DNA of 64,000 nucleotides from Pseudomonas viciae (GTDB taxonomy: Bacteria > Pseudomonadota > Gammaproteobacteria > Pseudomonadales > Pseudomonadaceae). The notes below the pieces were generated by a model. That model was not told the origin of the DNA, ran no database searches, and was given only the letters and a program-made list of their open reading frames with translations. The stretch lies in assembly GCF_004786035.1 (NCBI RefSeq), contig NZ_CP035088.1:3508001-3572000 (forward strand), in the 5' to 3' direction. Positions 34,944 through 43,946 of this stretch are shown here, in pieces; position 1 is the first letter of the stretch; each line of letters opens with the position of its first letter. The translations under genes and the position numbers were made by a program.

Positions 34944-36272
34944 ATGGAGCAAACACGCAAAGCACCTTTGTTATCCAAGGCAATCGGCCTGGGCATCGCC
35001 CTGCTGGTCGCCGATTCATCGGCCCACGCTTATGAGCTGTACGCCGACGAAGACACCACCGTTACCGGCAACTTCCTGGCGGTCTACGGGATGTTCAACA
35101 GCCGCAAGAACTACGACGGCAGCACCGGCGGTTCGAGCTGGCGCGAGGGCTTTATCAAGTATGGCTTGAGTATCGATCAGACGCTCAATGGCCTGGGCAG
35201 TGTCTACGGGACGGCCAACCTGGTCAGCTCTGGCACCTGGGGCGACGGCGATGCGGCTGGCCTGAGCGATGGTTCCGAGCGCACCACAAAATTCGATGAA
35301 GCCTTTGCCGGCTGGCGTTCGGGGGATCTGTTCCCGGTGCTGGGCAAGGACGGCGTCGACGTGTCCTATGGTCGCCAGGTAATCACCCTCGGCGATGGTT
35401 TCATCGTCAACGACGACGGCCTGAACCTGGGCAAAGGTGTGGCCGATGGCGAACTCAACCGCGGCGGCGCCTATTACCTGGCGGCCCGTCATGCCTTCGA
35501 CAAAACCGCCGTGCTGCGCCTGGGTGGCAAGGAAGGCGTGCATGGCAGCCTGATGTGGATCAAGTCCGACAATCGCGCCCAGGCCAACACTGAAATGGCC
35601 GCCGGCACCCTGGAGTACAGCGCCGCGCCTGGCACCCTGGGGCTGACCTATATCCATGGCATCGATGTCGACGACCACTACGCCAGCGACTTCCAGAAGC
35701 AACGCGAAGGCATGAACATCTACAGCCTGCGTGGCGCCGGGAACGCCGGCATCGAAAACGCCCACTTCGCCTTCGAATACGCCTGGCAAGACAAGGACGC
35801 CGGCCCGGAGAAAGCCTGGTACACCGAAGCCGGCTACACCTTCGCCGACCTGCCCTGGACGCCCGACCTGACCTATCGCTACAGCCGTTATTCGAAAAAC
35901 TGGGACTCGATGTTCAACGGCCAGAACCGTGGCTATGGCACCTGGTTCCAGGGCGAAGTGGCCGGCAACTACTCCGGGCCATTCAACAGCAACACCGCGA
36001 TCCAGCACGTCGGGCTCAAGCTCAAACCAGCGGAAACGGTGACCATCGGCGCATTGTTCTTCGACTACAAAACCCTGCACACCCGCGAGGCGTTGAACCT
36101 CGATGGGCGCGAAATGGACCTGTATGTGGAATGGGCGGTGAACGAGCACCTGATCGTCACGCCGTTGGTGGGCTTGTACAAGCCTGAGAAGGATGCGGAC
36201 AGCGGCGGCAATCAGGTGGGCGGCAATGGCACCAACGTCTACAGCCAATTGGTGGTGGCGGTTCCATTCTAA
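34944..36272 (+). CDS. Outer-membrane porin-like barrel (alginate-export/OprB-like type)
   Basis: A 442-residue protein with a signal peptide (...IGLGIALLVADSSAHA-YELY) and an alternating barrel pattern to the terminal aromatic of LVVAVPF. The N-terminal strand region YADEDTTVTGNFLAVYGMFNSR and YGRQVITLGDGFIVNDDGLNLG (substrate-specific porin-type constriction) fit the Pseudomonas OprD-like/DUF1302-type outer-membrane proteins. The start is ATG 34944, with GGGGAAACC upstream; an upstream ATG in frame lacks a signal peptide. It is divergent from the APC permease and is probably the outer-membrane entry step of the same uptake route. Exact family uncertain. Confidence 0.8.
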   Translation: MEQTRKAPLLSKAIGLGIALLVADSSAHAYELYADEDTTVTGNFLAVYGMFNSRKNYDGSTGGSSWREGFIKYGLSIDQTLNGLGSVYGTANLVSSGTWGDGDAAGLSDGSERTTKFDEAFAGWRSGDLFPVLGKDGVDVSYGRQVITLGDGFIVNDDGLNLGKGVADGELNRGGAYYLAARHAFDKTAVLRLGGKEGVHGSLMWIKSDNRAQANTEMAAGTLEYSAAPGTLGLTYIHGIDVDDHYASDFQKQREGMNIYSLRGAGNAGIENAHFAFEYAWQDKDAGPEKAWYTEAGYTFADLPWTPDLTYRYSRYSKNWDSMFNGQNRGYGTWFQGEVAGNYSGPFNSNTAIQHVGLKLKPAETVTIGALFFDYKTLHTREALNLDGREMDLYVEWAVNEHLIVTPLVGLYKPEKDADSGGNQVGGNGTNVYSQLVVAVPF

Positions 36273-36279
36273 CGGTGTC

Positions 36280-36304
36280 GGGAGCTGCCCCAGCGGCGGC
36301 TCCC
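36280..36304. terminator. Stem-loop between convergent porin and chemoreceptor genes
   Basis: GGGAGCTGCC pairs with GGCGGCTCCC (one wobble) around a CCAGC loop, right after the porin stop. The T-run is weak. Probably bidirectional. Confidence 0.6.
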
Positions 36305-36311
36305 GCCCGGT

Positions 36312-37283
36312 TTATTGTTTGTGCTGATGCAACATGGTCTGGATCTGATGCGTTGCCTGGCGGGTGCTTTCAGCCAACTTGCGCACCTCGTCGGCGACCA
36401 CGGAGAAACCGCGCCCGACCTCACCAGCCCTGGCGGCCTCAATCGCCGCGTTCAGTGCGAGCAGATTGGTCTGGTCGGCAATGCCCTTGATCACCCCCAC
36501 CACCGTGGCAATCTGGGCGTAGGTCACCTGGTTCTGCTCCAGCATGCGCTGATGGGTGGACTGGGCCGAGCGTTCATCGCTGATGTCGCGTACCGCGCCG
36601 ATGACGCGAACCAGGCAGCCCTGGGCGTCCCGGACCGCACGACCACGTTCGCGGCACCAGATGTAATCCCGCGTCTTGTGGCGCATCCGGTATTCGAACA
36701 CGTATTCGCCGCTGCCTTGGGAACCGAGGATTTCCCGATCGAAAATCGCCATGATCTTCGGCAGGTCATCCGGGTGGGTAATGCCGACTTGTGCATCCCA
36801 GCCGTCAGGCAATTCGTTTGCCCCGTAGCCCAGCAACGCGCGAAACTGGCTGGAAAATCGCATGCCGCTGGCCGGGTGCTGAAGATCACCGTTGACCACC
36901 GTGATGTCCCAGCAGCCTTCGGTCAGGGTCGATTGCAACAGCTCCCAGATCTGCGCTTCCTGGCGCTGTTGCTGTAGCTGCTGGCTGTGCTCATCCAGGC
37001 GGGCTTGCAGCAGCTGTTCGCGCTCCCGGGCCTGTTCCAGTTGTTGGCGAACGGCTTCCAGCGCGTGCTCACTTTGCTGCCCCCGACAGGTTTGCTCAGT
37101 CAGCCGTTCTTCGGCCTGGCGAAGCTGCTCGGTAGCGTTGGCCATCTGCCGGGCATGCTGCTCCAGACAACCGCGCAGTTGCGGATACGTCTCCAGCATC
37201 GGCGCATCGTCCGTTGCGCCGGCCAGGGTTCGCTGCATTTGTTCGATCAATGCCAGTTTCTGTTTGTTGGTCTGGAGAAACAT
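36312..37283 (-). CDS. Soluble PAS-domain chemoreceptor-like protein
   Basis: A 323-residue protein with no membrane segment. Residues ~10-115 form a long coiled coil, ~115-235 one PAS_3 domain ([19 protein letters not shown], then [11 protein letters not shown]), and ~255-323 a truncated MCP signalling hairpin with the invariant tip [20 protein letters not shown]. The hairpin is only about 65 residues long and ends at QTMLHQHKQ, so much of the usual return helix is missing. It should bind CheA/CheW if functional. It is convergent with the porin and upstream (divergent) of the aldehyde-dehydrogenase gene, suggesting taxis or sensing linked to this substrate. Confidence 0.82.
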   Translation of the reverse strand: MFLQTNKQKLALIEQMQRTLAGATDDAPMLETYPQLRGCLEQHARQMANATEQLRQAEERLTEQTCRGQQSEHALEAVRQQLEQAREREQLLQARLDEHSQQLQQQRQEAQIWELLQSTLTEGCWDITVVNGDLQHPASGMRFSSQFRALLGYGANELPDGWDAQVGITHPDDLPKIMAIFDREILGSQGSGEYVFEYRMRHKTRDYIWCRERGRAVRDAQGCLVRVIGAVRDISDERSAQSTHQRMLEQNQVTYAQIATVVGVIKGIADQTNLLALNAAIEAARAGEVGRGFSVVADEVRKLAESTRQATHQIQTMLHQHKQ

Positions 37284-37493
37284 CGCCCGCCCCTTTGCCC
37301 ATCAAGTCGAAACACTGATCTGAACGCAAACCGGACGTGCAGGCTTGTACTTGGCTGCACCGGCCTTTGCACCAGCCTGCCAGCCCCAGGCAATTGGCAG
37401 CCACAGACATACCGTGGGGCAGGCACAGTCAAGCGCCCCTGCGCCCCGGGGATTAACCTCGGGCTTTCCCTTGTTCGCGATCAGGAACCCCTC

Positions 37494-38981
37494 ATGAGCG
37501 ATATTGCCCTGCTGCCTCAGGTCAAAGCCTTTCTCGGTCGACACCACGCACTGTTCATCGATGGCCACGCCCTCGAAAGCCAAAGTGGCCAGACGCTGGA
37601 CGTCATCAATCCCGCCACCGGCCAGGTCATTGCCCAGGTCGGCACTGCATCGCCGGGCGATATCGACGCGGCGGTGGCGTCTTCCCGGCGCGGCTTCAAG
37701 CAGTGGTCCCAGGCAGCGCCAGCAGTTCGCGGCCAGGTGCTGCTCAAGCTGGCGGATCTGTTGGAACAGCATCGTGAAGAGCTGGCGCAGATCGAAACCT
37801 GCCAGTCGGGGAAAATCATTCATATTTCCCGCGCCTTCGAAGTCGACCAGGCCGCCCACTTCCTGCGTTACTACGCCGGTTGGGCCACCAAGATCGGCGG
37901 CCAGACGATCACCCCGTCTCTGCCCTCCTTCGCCGGGGAACGCTACACCGCGTTCACCCTGCGTGAACCGGTCGGGATAGTGGTCGGCATCGTGCCGTGG
38001 AATTTTTCCACCATGATCGCCATCTGGAAACTCGCCTCGGCGTTGGTGACCGGCTGCAGCATCATCATCAAACCCAGTGAGTTCACCCCACTGACCATCC
38101 TGCGCATCGCCGAACTGGCCATGGAGGCCGGCCTGCCGGCGGGCGTCCTCAATGTAGTGACCGGTGGCGGCCAGGTGGGCCAGGGCTTGATCGAGCATCC
38201 GGGCACCAACAAGGTCTCGTTCACCGGTTCCGTGGCGACCGGCATCGCCGTCGGCCAAGGCGCCATGGGCGCCGGGTTGACCCGAGCGACCCTGGAACTT
38301 GGCGGCAAGAATGCGGCGGGGTTCCTGCGGGATGTGGATCCCGACGTGGCAGTCAACGGCATCATCGAAGCGGGCTTCCTGCACTCGGGGCAAATCTGTG
38401 CGGCGGCCGAGCGCTTCTTTGTCCATCGCTCGCAACTTGAACCGATCGTGGACAAACTGGCCCAGCGCCTGAGCAAGCTCAACATCGGCTCGCCCCTGGA
38501 CGAGCGCACCGAGTTCGGCCCGGTTACCAACCGTCAGCATCAACAGAAACTCGCGGCGTTCTTCGACAAGGCCCGGGCGCAAAACAACACCATCGTCCAC
38601 GGCGGCAAACTGATCGACGGCCCTGGTTGCTACGTCGAGCCGACCATCATCCTCGCCAACCGTCGCGACGACAGCCTGCTCAACGAAGAGACCTTCGGCC
38701 CGATTGCCACGTTCTTCCCCTACGACAGCGAAGAGGAACTGCTGGAGCTGATGAACGACACGCCTTATGGCCTGAGCGCCAGCCTGTGGACCAACGACCT
38801 GGGCAAGGCCCTGCGCATGGTTCCCGCCATCGAAGCCGGCACTGTATGGGTGAACATGCACACCCTGCTCGATCCGGCGGTGCCCTTTGGTGGCAGCAAA
38901 TCTTCAGGGATAGGCCGGGAGTTTGGCAGCGCGTTTATCGACGACTACACCGAACTGAAATCGGTGATGATTCGATACTGA
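37494..38981 (+). CDS. Aldehyde dehydrogenase, phenylacetaldehyde-type (FeaB-like)
   Basis: A 495-residue NAD(P)-dependent aldehyde dehydrogenase. Catalytic Asn is in VPWNFSTMIA, the general base Glu in LELGGKNA and the nucleophilic Cys in HSGQICAAAERFF; the NAD loop is FTGSVATG. Sequence around FIDGHALESQSGQTLDVINPA and TAFTLREPVGIV matches phenylacetaldehyde dehydrogenases (FeaB/PadA). The ATG at 37494 has a usable AGGAACCCC. With the FeaR-like activator and permease it would convert an aromatic aldehyde produced from an amine to the acid. No amine oxidase gene is in the window. Confidence 0.88.
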   Translation: MSDIALLPQVKAFLGRHHALFIDGHALESQSGQTLDVINPATGQVIAQVGTASPGDIDAAVASSRRGFKQWSQAAPAVRGQVLLKLADLLEQHREELAQIETCQSGKIIHISRAFEVDQAAHFLRYYAGWATKIGGQTITPSLPSFAGERYTAFTLREPVGIVVGIVPWNFSTMIAIWKLASALVTGCSIIIKPSEFTPLTILRIAELAMEAGLPAGVLNVVTGGGQVGQGLIEHPGTNKVSFTGSVATGIAVGQGAMGAGLTRATLELGGKNAAGFLRDVDPDVAVNGIIEAGFLHSGQICAAAERFFVHRSQLEPIVDKLAQRLSKLNIGSPLDERTEFGPVTNRQHQQKLAAFFDKARAQNNTIVHGGKLIDGPGCYVEPTIILANRRDDSLLNEETFGPIATFFPYDSEEELLELMNDTPYGLSASLWTNDLGKALRMVPAIEAGTVWVNMHTLLDPAVPFGGSKSSGIGREFGSAFIDDYTELKSVMIRY

Positions 38982-39056
38982 CGGTCAACGCCCAGGAGTC
39001 TGCGTCCAGCACATTTTCCGGGGTGCCCGGAGAGTTTGTGTACACCCCAAAATCCC

Positions 39057-39096
39057 CTGTGGGAGCGGGCTTGCTCGCGATAGCGGTGGGTCAGCT
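39057..39096. repeat. REP element
   Basis: CTGTGGGAGCGGGCTTGCTC followed by GCGATAGCGGTGGGTCAGC; GCGGGC pairs imperfectly with GCTCGC around TT. Same family as the element at 11969. It lies between FeaB-like and EEP genes, outside any frame. Confidence 0.82.
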
Positions 39097-39188
39097 TGCA
39101 ACGAAGTTGACTGGATACACGAAAAAACCGGAACTGCCCAAGCCTCCCGTCAGTCGCATGAACAGGTACGTCTGATTCAGGAGTAAAT

Positions 39189-40019
39189 GTGACTCACGAT
39201 CCCGACTGGCGGGCCGTCGAATCAGTGCCATTGGGCTCGCCTGCGGCGGTCCACCGGCTGCGGGTTCTGACGGTCAACACCCACAAGGGTTTCACCGCCC
39301 TCAACCGTCGTTTCATCCTGCCCGAATTGCGTGAAGCGGTGCGCAGTACCGGCGCCGACCTGGTGTTCCTGCAAGAAGTGCTGGGTGTACACGACCGCCA
39401 CGCATCGCGCTACGACAACTGGCCGCAGACGTCGCAATACGAATTTCTCGCCGACAGTATGTGGAGCGACTTCGCCTACGGTCGCAACGCGGTGTACCCC
39501 GACGGCCATCACGGCAATGCCTTACTGTCCAAATACCCGATCCGCCAATTCCGCAACCTCGACGTCTCGATCACCGGCCCGGAACGACGGGGGTTGCTGC
39601 ATTGCGTGCTGGACGTCCCCGGCCACGCCGAGGTCCATGGGATCTGCGTGCACCTGAGCCTTTTGGAAAGTCATCGCCAATTGCAGCTCAAACTGCTCTG
39701 CCAATTGCTCGACTCGCTGCCCGACGACGCCCCGGTGATCATCGCCGGCGATTTCAACGACTGGCAGTTGCGCGGCAATACCGCCCTGGCCCGCCGTCAA
39801 TACCTGCACGAAGCCTTCGAGCACCATCACGGCCGCCCTGCCCGGACCTATCCGGCCCGCTTCCCCCTGCTGCGCCTGGACCGCATTTACCTGCGTAACG
39901 CCACCAGCCGTGCCCCACAAATCCTCGGCAGCAAACCCTGGACCCACCTGAGCGATCACCTGCCACTTTCGGTGGAAGTGCATCTATCCCCCCCCTTAAA
40001 AGCTGCGCCCTACCTGTAA
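39189..40019 (+). CDS. Endonuclease/exonuclease/phosphatase-family protein
   Basis: A 276-residue metal-dependent phosphodiesterase of the EEP superfamily. Catalytic elements are present in order: NTHKG, LQEVLG (metal-binding Glu), [27 protein letters not shown] (Asp/Asn pair) and [11 protein letters not shown] (catalytic His). The start is GTG 39189, preceded by AGGAGTAAAT. No signal peptide is visible, so it is probably cytoplasmic. It could act on phosphoinositides, nucleic acid ends or other phosphodiesters; in many Pseudomonas such a gene sits next to a cardiolipin synthase, which is absent here. Confidence 0.86.
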   Translation: MTHDPDWRAVESVPLGSPAAVHRLRVLTVNTHKGFTALNRRFILPELREAVRSTGADLVFLQEVLGVHDRHASRYDNWPQTSQYEFLADSMWSDFAYGRNAVYPDGHHGNALLSKYPIRQFRNLDVSITGPERRGLLHCVLDVPGHAEVHGICVHLSLLESHRQLQLKLLCQLLDSLPDDAPVIIAGDFNDWQLRGNTALARRQYLHEAFEHHHGRPARTYPARFPLLRLDRIYLRNATSRAPQILGSKPWTHLSDHLPLSVEVHLSPPLKAAPYL

Positions 40020-40159
40020 GTTCTGACAGTAGCGACGCCCCTTATTCGTTGTTAGCGTGCCATTCCATACAGCGAGCGTTGCCAGGCCCTGTGTGCCTTC
40101 TGTAGTGCAACCGATGCTGAATCCGGCATACCACGGATGCCGAAGCAGAGGGATAGCAC

Positions 40160-42583
40160 ATGAACTTGCGCGAGCATGGATTCAATCGGCTGTTCAACGC
40201 CCTATGGGTATCGGCCCCCTTCCTCCTACCTGTCCCGTCTGCCCTGGCGGCTTGCACGTTGACGCCAACCGCTGGCAATGACACCTATGTCTGCGACAGT
40301 GGCACCAGCCCCGGGCTGACGGATCTTTCAGGCAATAACCGCCTGACGATGCCGGCCAATGGTGGCGGCGTCATTCAGGGTGACGTCACTTTTGGCGCCG
40401 GAGTCGACAGGATCGAGATTAACGCCAACGGTGTGATTCAGGGCGACGTACAACAAGGCTCCGGCATTGACGATTTCGTCATGAATGGCGGCACCATCGA
40501 GTCACTGGCCCAAGGCGACGGCCTCGATACATTTTTCATGACTGGCGGCACCATTATCGGAGCGTTCGAAGACGGCGATGAAGCCAAAATGACCGGTGGC
40601 ACCATTGGTAGGGTCGACATGAAACTCGACGACAACATTTTCGATATGTCCGGCGGGCAGATTCTCGGCAATTTGGTGACCGGTTTTGGCCAGGACACCA
40701 TTACCCTGTCCGCAGGACGCATCGGCGGTAACGTGAGTGTCAGCGGCGGCAACGACAGTATTACCGTGAGCGGTGGCGAAATCGTCGGCGAGGTCCGTAG
40801 CAGTTTCGGCGATGACCAACTGCAGTGGAGCGGCGGCCTGATTCGCTCGGCCATTTTGATGGGTGAAGGCAACGACACGGCGCTGCTGAGCAGCCTCGAT
40901 GAAACCGTGCTCGCCACCACACCCAGCCTGGATGGCGGGTTGGGCCAGGACGTTTTGAGCTTCGAAGGCACGACCTCCGGCACCGGCTCCCGCTACATCA
41001 ACTGGGAAACGGTCAACCTCACCCAAGGCTCGCGCCTGGACCTCAATGACACGCTGACATTGGGCGACAGTGCCACCGCCACCGGGACACTCAACATCGA
41101 AAGCGGTAGCACGCTGACGGCGACCCAAGGCGTCATTGCCCCTTTTACTGCCGGTCAACTGGCGACGCTCAACAACGCCGGCACGGTTGACCTTACCGCC
41201 GACAACAGCCGCACCGACGATACCCTCACCGTCCAGGGCAATTACGTCGGCAACAATGGCCAGTTGCGCCTGCAAACGGTACTCGGCGCCGACGACTCCC
41301 CCAGCGATAAACTGGTGGTCAATGGCGCAACGCTCACCGGCAGTACCGCCATCACGGTCACCAACCTGAACGGCGCGGGCGCCTTGACCACCCAGGACGG
41401 CATCGAACTGGTCCAGGCACAAGGCGGGGCTGTCAGCGACAGCGGTGCTTTTTCACTGGCCCAAGCGGTCTCGGCCGGCGCATTCGACTACCGCTTGTTC
41501 AAGGGGGGTGTGACCGGCAATGAAAACAACTGGTACCTGCGCTCCACCGTGGTAGCAGGCCCGATAGCGGCGCCCAGTCCGACATTGCCTGCTCTACCTG
41601 TCGCGGTGCCCGGTGCCGCGCCGATTCCGTTGTATCGCCCGGAAGTGCCGACCTGGTCGGTGTTGCCTCCTGCTGCGGCGCAACTGACGCTGATGGCCCT
41701 GGGCACGTTCCATGACCGCCAGGGTGACCAGCGCTTGCTCACGGAGACCGGGGCATTCGCCGCGGGTTGGGGCCGGGTCTATGGCAAGGATCTGGATCAG
41801 ACCTGGGCCGGCACCGTAACCCCGCGCCTGGACGGCTCCATCAAGGGCTTTCAAGTAGGCAACGATCTGTACAGCTCGGCGCTGTCCGGCGGCCAGACCC
41901 AACGCCTCGGCTTCTTCGTCGGCCATACCGAACTCAATGGCGATGTCAAAGGTTTCAACCTGGGCTTCCAAGGTCGGCACGCCGGCAAGATAGAACTCGA
42001 CGGCGACAGTTTCGGGCTGTACTGGACCCTCATCGATCCCTCCGGTGGCTACGTCGACACAGTGATGATGGGCACACGGCTGAATGGCGACAACCGTTCC
42101 GAACGCGGGGTAAAAATCGACAATCGCGGGCACGCCTTGACCTTATCGGCGGAGGCTGGTTATCCCTTCGCCATGGCCGCCAACTGGGTCCTCGAACCCC
42201 AGGTCCAAATCATCCATCAGAAAGTGTCCCTGGACACCCAGGATGACGGGATCTCCAGGGTCGAGTTCGATTCCGACAGTGCCAGGACTGGCCGCCTCGG
42301 CGCTCGCCTCAAGGGCCGCTATCAGGTCAGCGGCATACCCGTGGAACCGTATCTGCGTGCCAACCTCTGGCACACTTTTTCCGGCACCGATGCGGTGACG
42401 TTCGACAATGTCCAAAGGATCGAAACTCAACAGCGCGCCTCCACTGGCGAACTGGGTATTGGTGTCATCGTGAGCCTGGCCCCCACGGTCAACGTCTACG
42501 CCGGGGCGGACTACAGCAACAACCTCGACAGCAATCAGCAGCGCAGTCTGGCCGGCAAACTCGGCATAAGGATCAGATGGTAA
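40160..42583 (+). CDS. Autotransporter (type Va) with repetitive passenger
   Basis: An 807-residue surface protein. A signal peptide (ending VPSALAA-CTLT) precedes a passenger (residues ~35-520) built of ~22-residue glycine/aspartate-rich repeats (pattern: MxGGxIxGxVxxGxGxDxI) predicted to form a parallel beta-helix. A proline-rich linker (PSPTLPALPVAVPGAAPIPLYRP-like) separates it from the beta-barrel domain (~540-807). The barrel starts with RLLTETGAFAAGWGRVYG and ends in the terminal aromatic of LGIRIRW. The ATG has AGAGGGATAG upstream. No protease or lipase catalytic motif is seen in the passenger, so adhesion is more likely. The next gene is a barrel-only relative. Confidence 0.9.
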   Translation: MNLREHGFNRLFNALWVSAPFLLPVPSALAACTLTPTAGNDTYVCDSGTSPGLTDLSGNNRLTMPANGGGVIQGDVTFGAGVDRIEINANGVIQGDVQQGSGIDDFVMNGGTIESLAQGDGLDTFFMTGGTIIGAFEDGDEAKMTGGTIGRVDMKLDDNIFDMSGGQILGNLVTGFGQDTITLSAGRIGGNVSVSGGNDSITVSGGEIVGEVRSSFGDDQLQWSGGLIRSAILMGEGNDTALLSSLDETVLATTPSLDGGLGQDVLSFEGTTSGTGSRYINWETVNLTQGSRLDLNDTLTLGDSATATGTLNIESGSTLTATQGVIAPFTAGQLATLNNAGTVDLTADNSRTDDTLTVQGNYVGNNGQLRLQTVLGADDSPSDKLVVNGATLTGSTAITVTNLNGAGALTTQDGIELVQAQGGAVSDSGAFSLAQAVSAGAFDYRLFKGGVTGNENNWYLRSTVVAGPIAAPSPTLPALPVAVPGAAPIPLYRPEVPTWSVLPPAAAQLTLMALGTFHDRQGDQRLLTETGAFAAGWGRVYGKDLDQTWAGTVTPRLDGSIKGFQVGNDLYSSALSGGQTQRLGFFVGHTELNGDVKGFNLGFQGRHAGKIELDGDSFGLYWTLIDPSGGYVDTVMMGTRLNGDNRSERGVKIDNRGHALTLSAEAGYPFAMAANWVLEPQVQIIHQKVSLDTQDDGISRVEFDSDSARTGRLGARLKGRYQVSGIPVEPYLRANLWHTFSGTDAVTFDNVQRIETQQRASTGELGIGVIVSLAPTVNVYAGADYSNNLDSNQQRSLAGKLGIRIRW

Positions 42584-42733
42584 ACCTGCAACCATTAAAA
42601 AATAAAATACGATATAAAACATCAAGTTATACATCCTGATTAAACATTGCCATTCATCGTCCATTTTCTTGACGCAACGGCATCGATCCTCTTGACTACA
42701 ACGTACTACCCCCGGAAATACAGTCAGGGGCAG

Positions 42734-42768
42734 GCCTCTGGAACCCGCTACAACGGGCCGCCAGAGGC
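42734..42768. other. Strong hairpin between the two autotransporter genes
   Basis: GCCTCTGG pairs with CCAGAGGC (outer) and CCCG with CGGG (inner). It lacks a T-run. It may end transcription of the first gene weakly, or fold in the leader of the second gene. The surrounding 42584-42700 is AT-rich. Confidence 0.5.
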
Positions 42769-42854
42769 TTGCCTCAATCCATTCGGTCGCCCCTCATTCG
42801 GGGTAGGAGAGACGCCAAAAGCGAGAAACGCATGCGATTGCAAGGCAGGCCCCC

Positions 42855-43769
42855 ATGAAAACCTCCCTCCGCCCACAAGAGATCACCACCACTTTTTACA
42901 CCGTCTCGACGTCGTTGCTGCTTCTTTCGTCCATGGAGGTTCAGGCCTGGCCTGTCGAAGAGACGTCGCAACCCTGGTACGGTCGAACATCGCAGGACAG
43001 CCAGAATGCCGCGGTCAGCGGCACTGACGTGGCATCGAACAAAAGCCCCGCCCTATTCACACTGCGCAACGACAGCGGGCACACCCAGCGTATGGGTCTG
43101 ATCAGTGGACAAAACCAAATCATCTCCAACGCCGGTGGCGTGCTGATGACGCCAGCCATGGCCGAACCGGGAAAAGACGCGTTGAACCTGCAGGGCCCTA
43201 ACCTGGGTGCCTACTGGAGCCTGACCGGACCCACCGGCTGGCACGTGGACCTGAGCGCCAGCGGTGGGCGGGTCAACGGCTACGGCCGAACCGAACAAGG
43301 CCAGCGCCAGGCTGCCGAAGGCAACGCTGTGACGCTGTCGGTCGAAGGTGGCTTTCCGATCGGCATCAGCACCCACTGGGTGGTCGAACCCCAGGCGCAA
43401 TTGATCAACCAGCGCGTCACCCTCGAAACACCGAATGCCGAGAGCGGCACCCGTAATGAACTGAACACCTGGAGCGGTCGCGTTGGCGCACGCCTCAAAG
43501 GTAATTACCAGGTCAACGGCCTGGGCGTGGAGCCCTACGTGCGAACCAACCTGTGGCATACCGTCCAGAACAACGACACCTTGACCCTGGACAAGGTCGA
43601 CAAGATCAGCAGCAGCCGCAAATCTTCCACCGTCGAAGTTGGCCTGGGCCTGGTGGCCCGGGTCACGCCGCTGGTAAGCCTGTATGTCAGCGCCGACTAC
43701 AGCAGTGATGTCGACGACAACGATTTGAACGGCATCATTACCAGCATGGGTGTGCGGATGCGCTGGTAA
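42855..43769 (+). CDS. Autotransporter beta-barrel without passenger
   Basis: A 304-residue protein that carries a signal-like N-terminus (LLLLSSMEVQAWP) and then directly a partial autotransporter barrel. Stretches such as GAYWSLTGPTGW, VEGGFPI, NHWVVEPQAQLINQRVTLETP, RVGARLKGNYQVNGLGVEPYVRTN LWHT and VYVSADYSSD align along the last two thirds of the barrel of the gene just upstream (EPQVQIIHQKVSLDTQ, LGARLKGRYQVSG and so on). The final residues MGVRMRW match the barrel end. The passenger and the first barrel strands of the relative are missing. ATG 42855 was chosen; its ribosome site is weak. Confidence 0.75.
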   Translation: MKTSLRPQEITTTFYTVSTSLLLLSSMEVQAWPVEETSQPWYGRTSQDSQNAAVSGTDVASNKSPALFTLRNDSGHTQRMGLISGQNQIISNAGGVLMTPAMAEPGKDALNLQGPNLGAYWSLTGPTGWHVDLSASGGRVNGYGRTEQGQRQAAEGNAVTLSVEGGFPIGISTHWVVEPQAQLINQRVTLETPNAESGTRNELNTWSGRVGARLKGNYQVNGLGVEPYVRTNLWHTVQNNDTLTLDKVDKISSSRKSSTVEVGLGLVARVTPLVSLYVSADYSSDVDDNDLNGIITSMGVRMRW

Positions 43770-43946
43770 AACCCTGCCAAGGCGGGTCGGCACAACGTGC
43801 TGCCGGCCCGTCGGGCTGCTCGGTTAAAATTCCCGTCACCCGCCCATGCCACTTAAAAAAAACCTCCATTAAGGCGTATAACGCTAAAAGCGCTTTACGC
43901 CTGCAAGCCGTTTGCCCATGGCTCATTTCATTGATGGAGTAACGAC

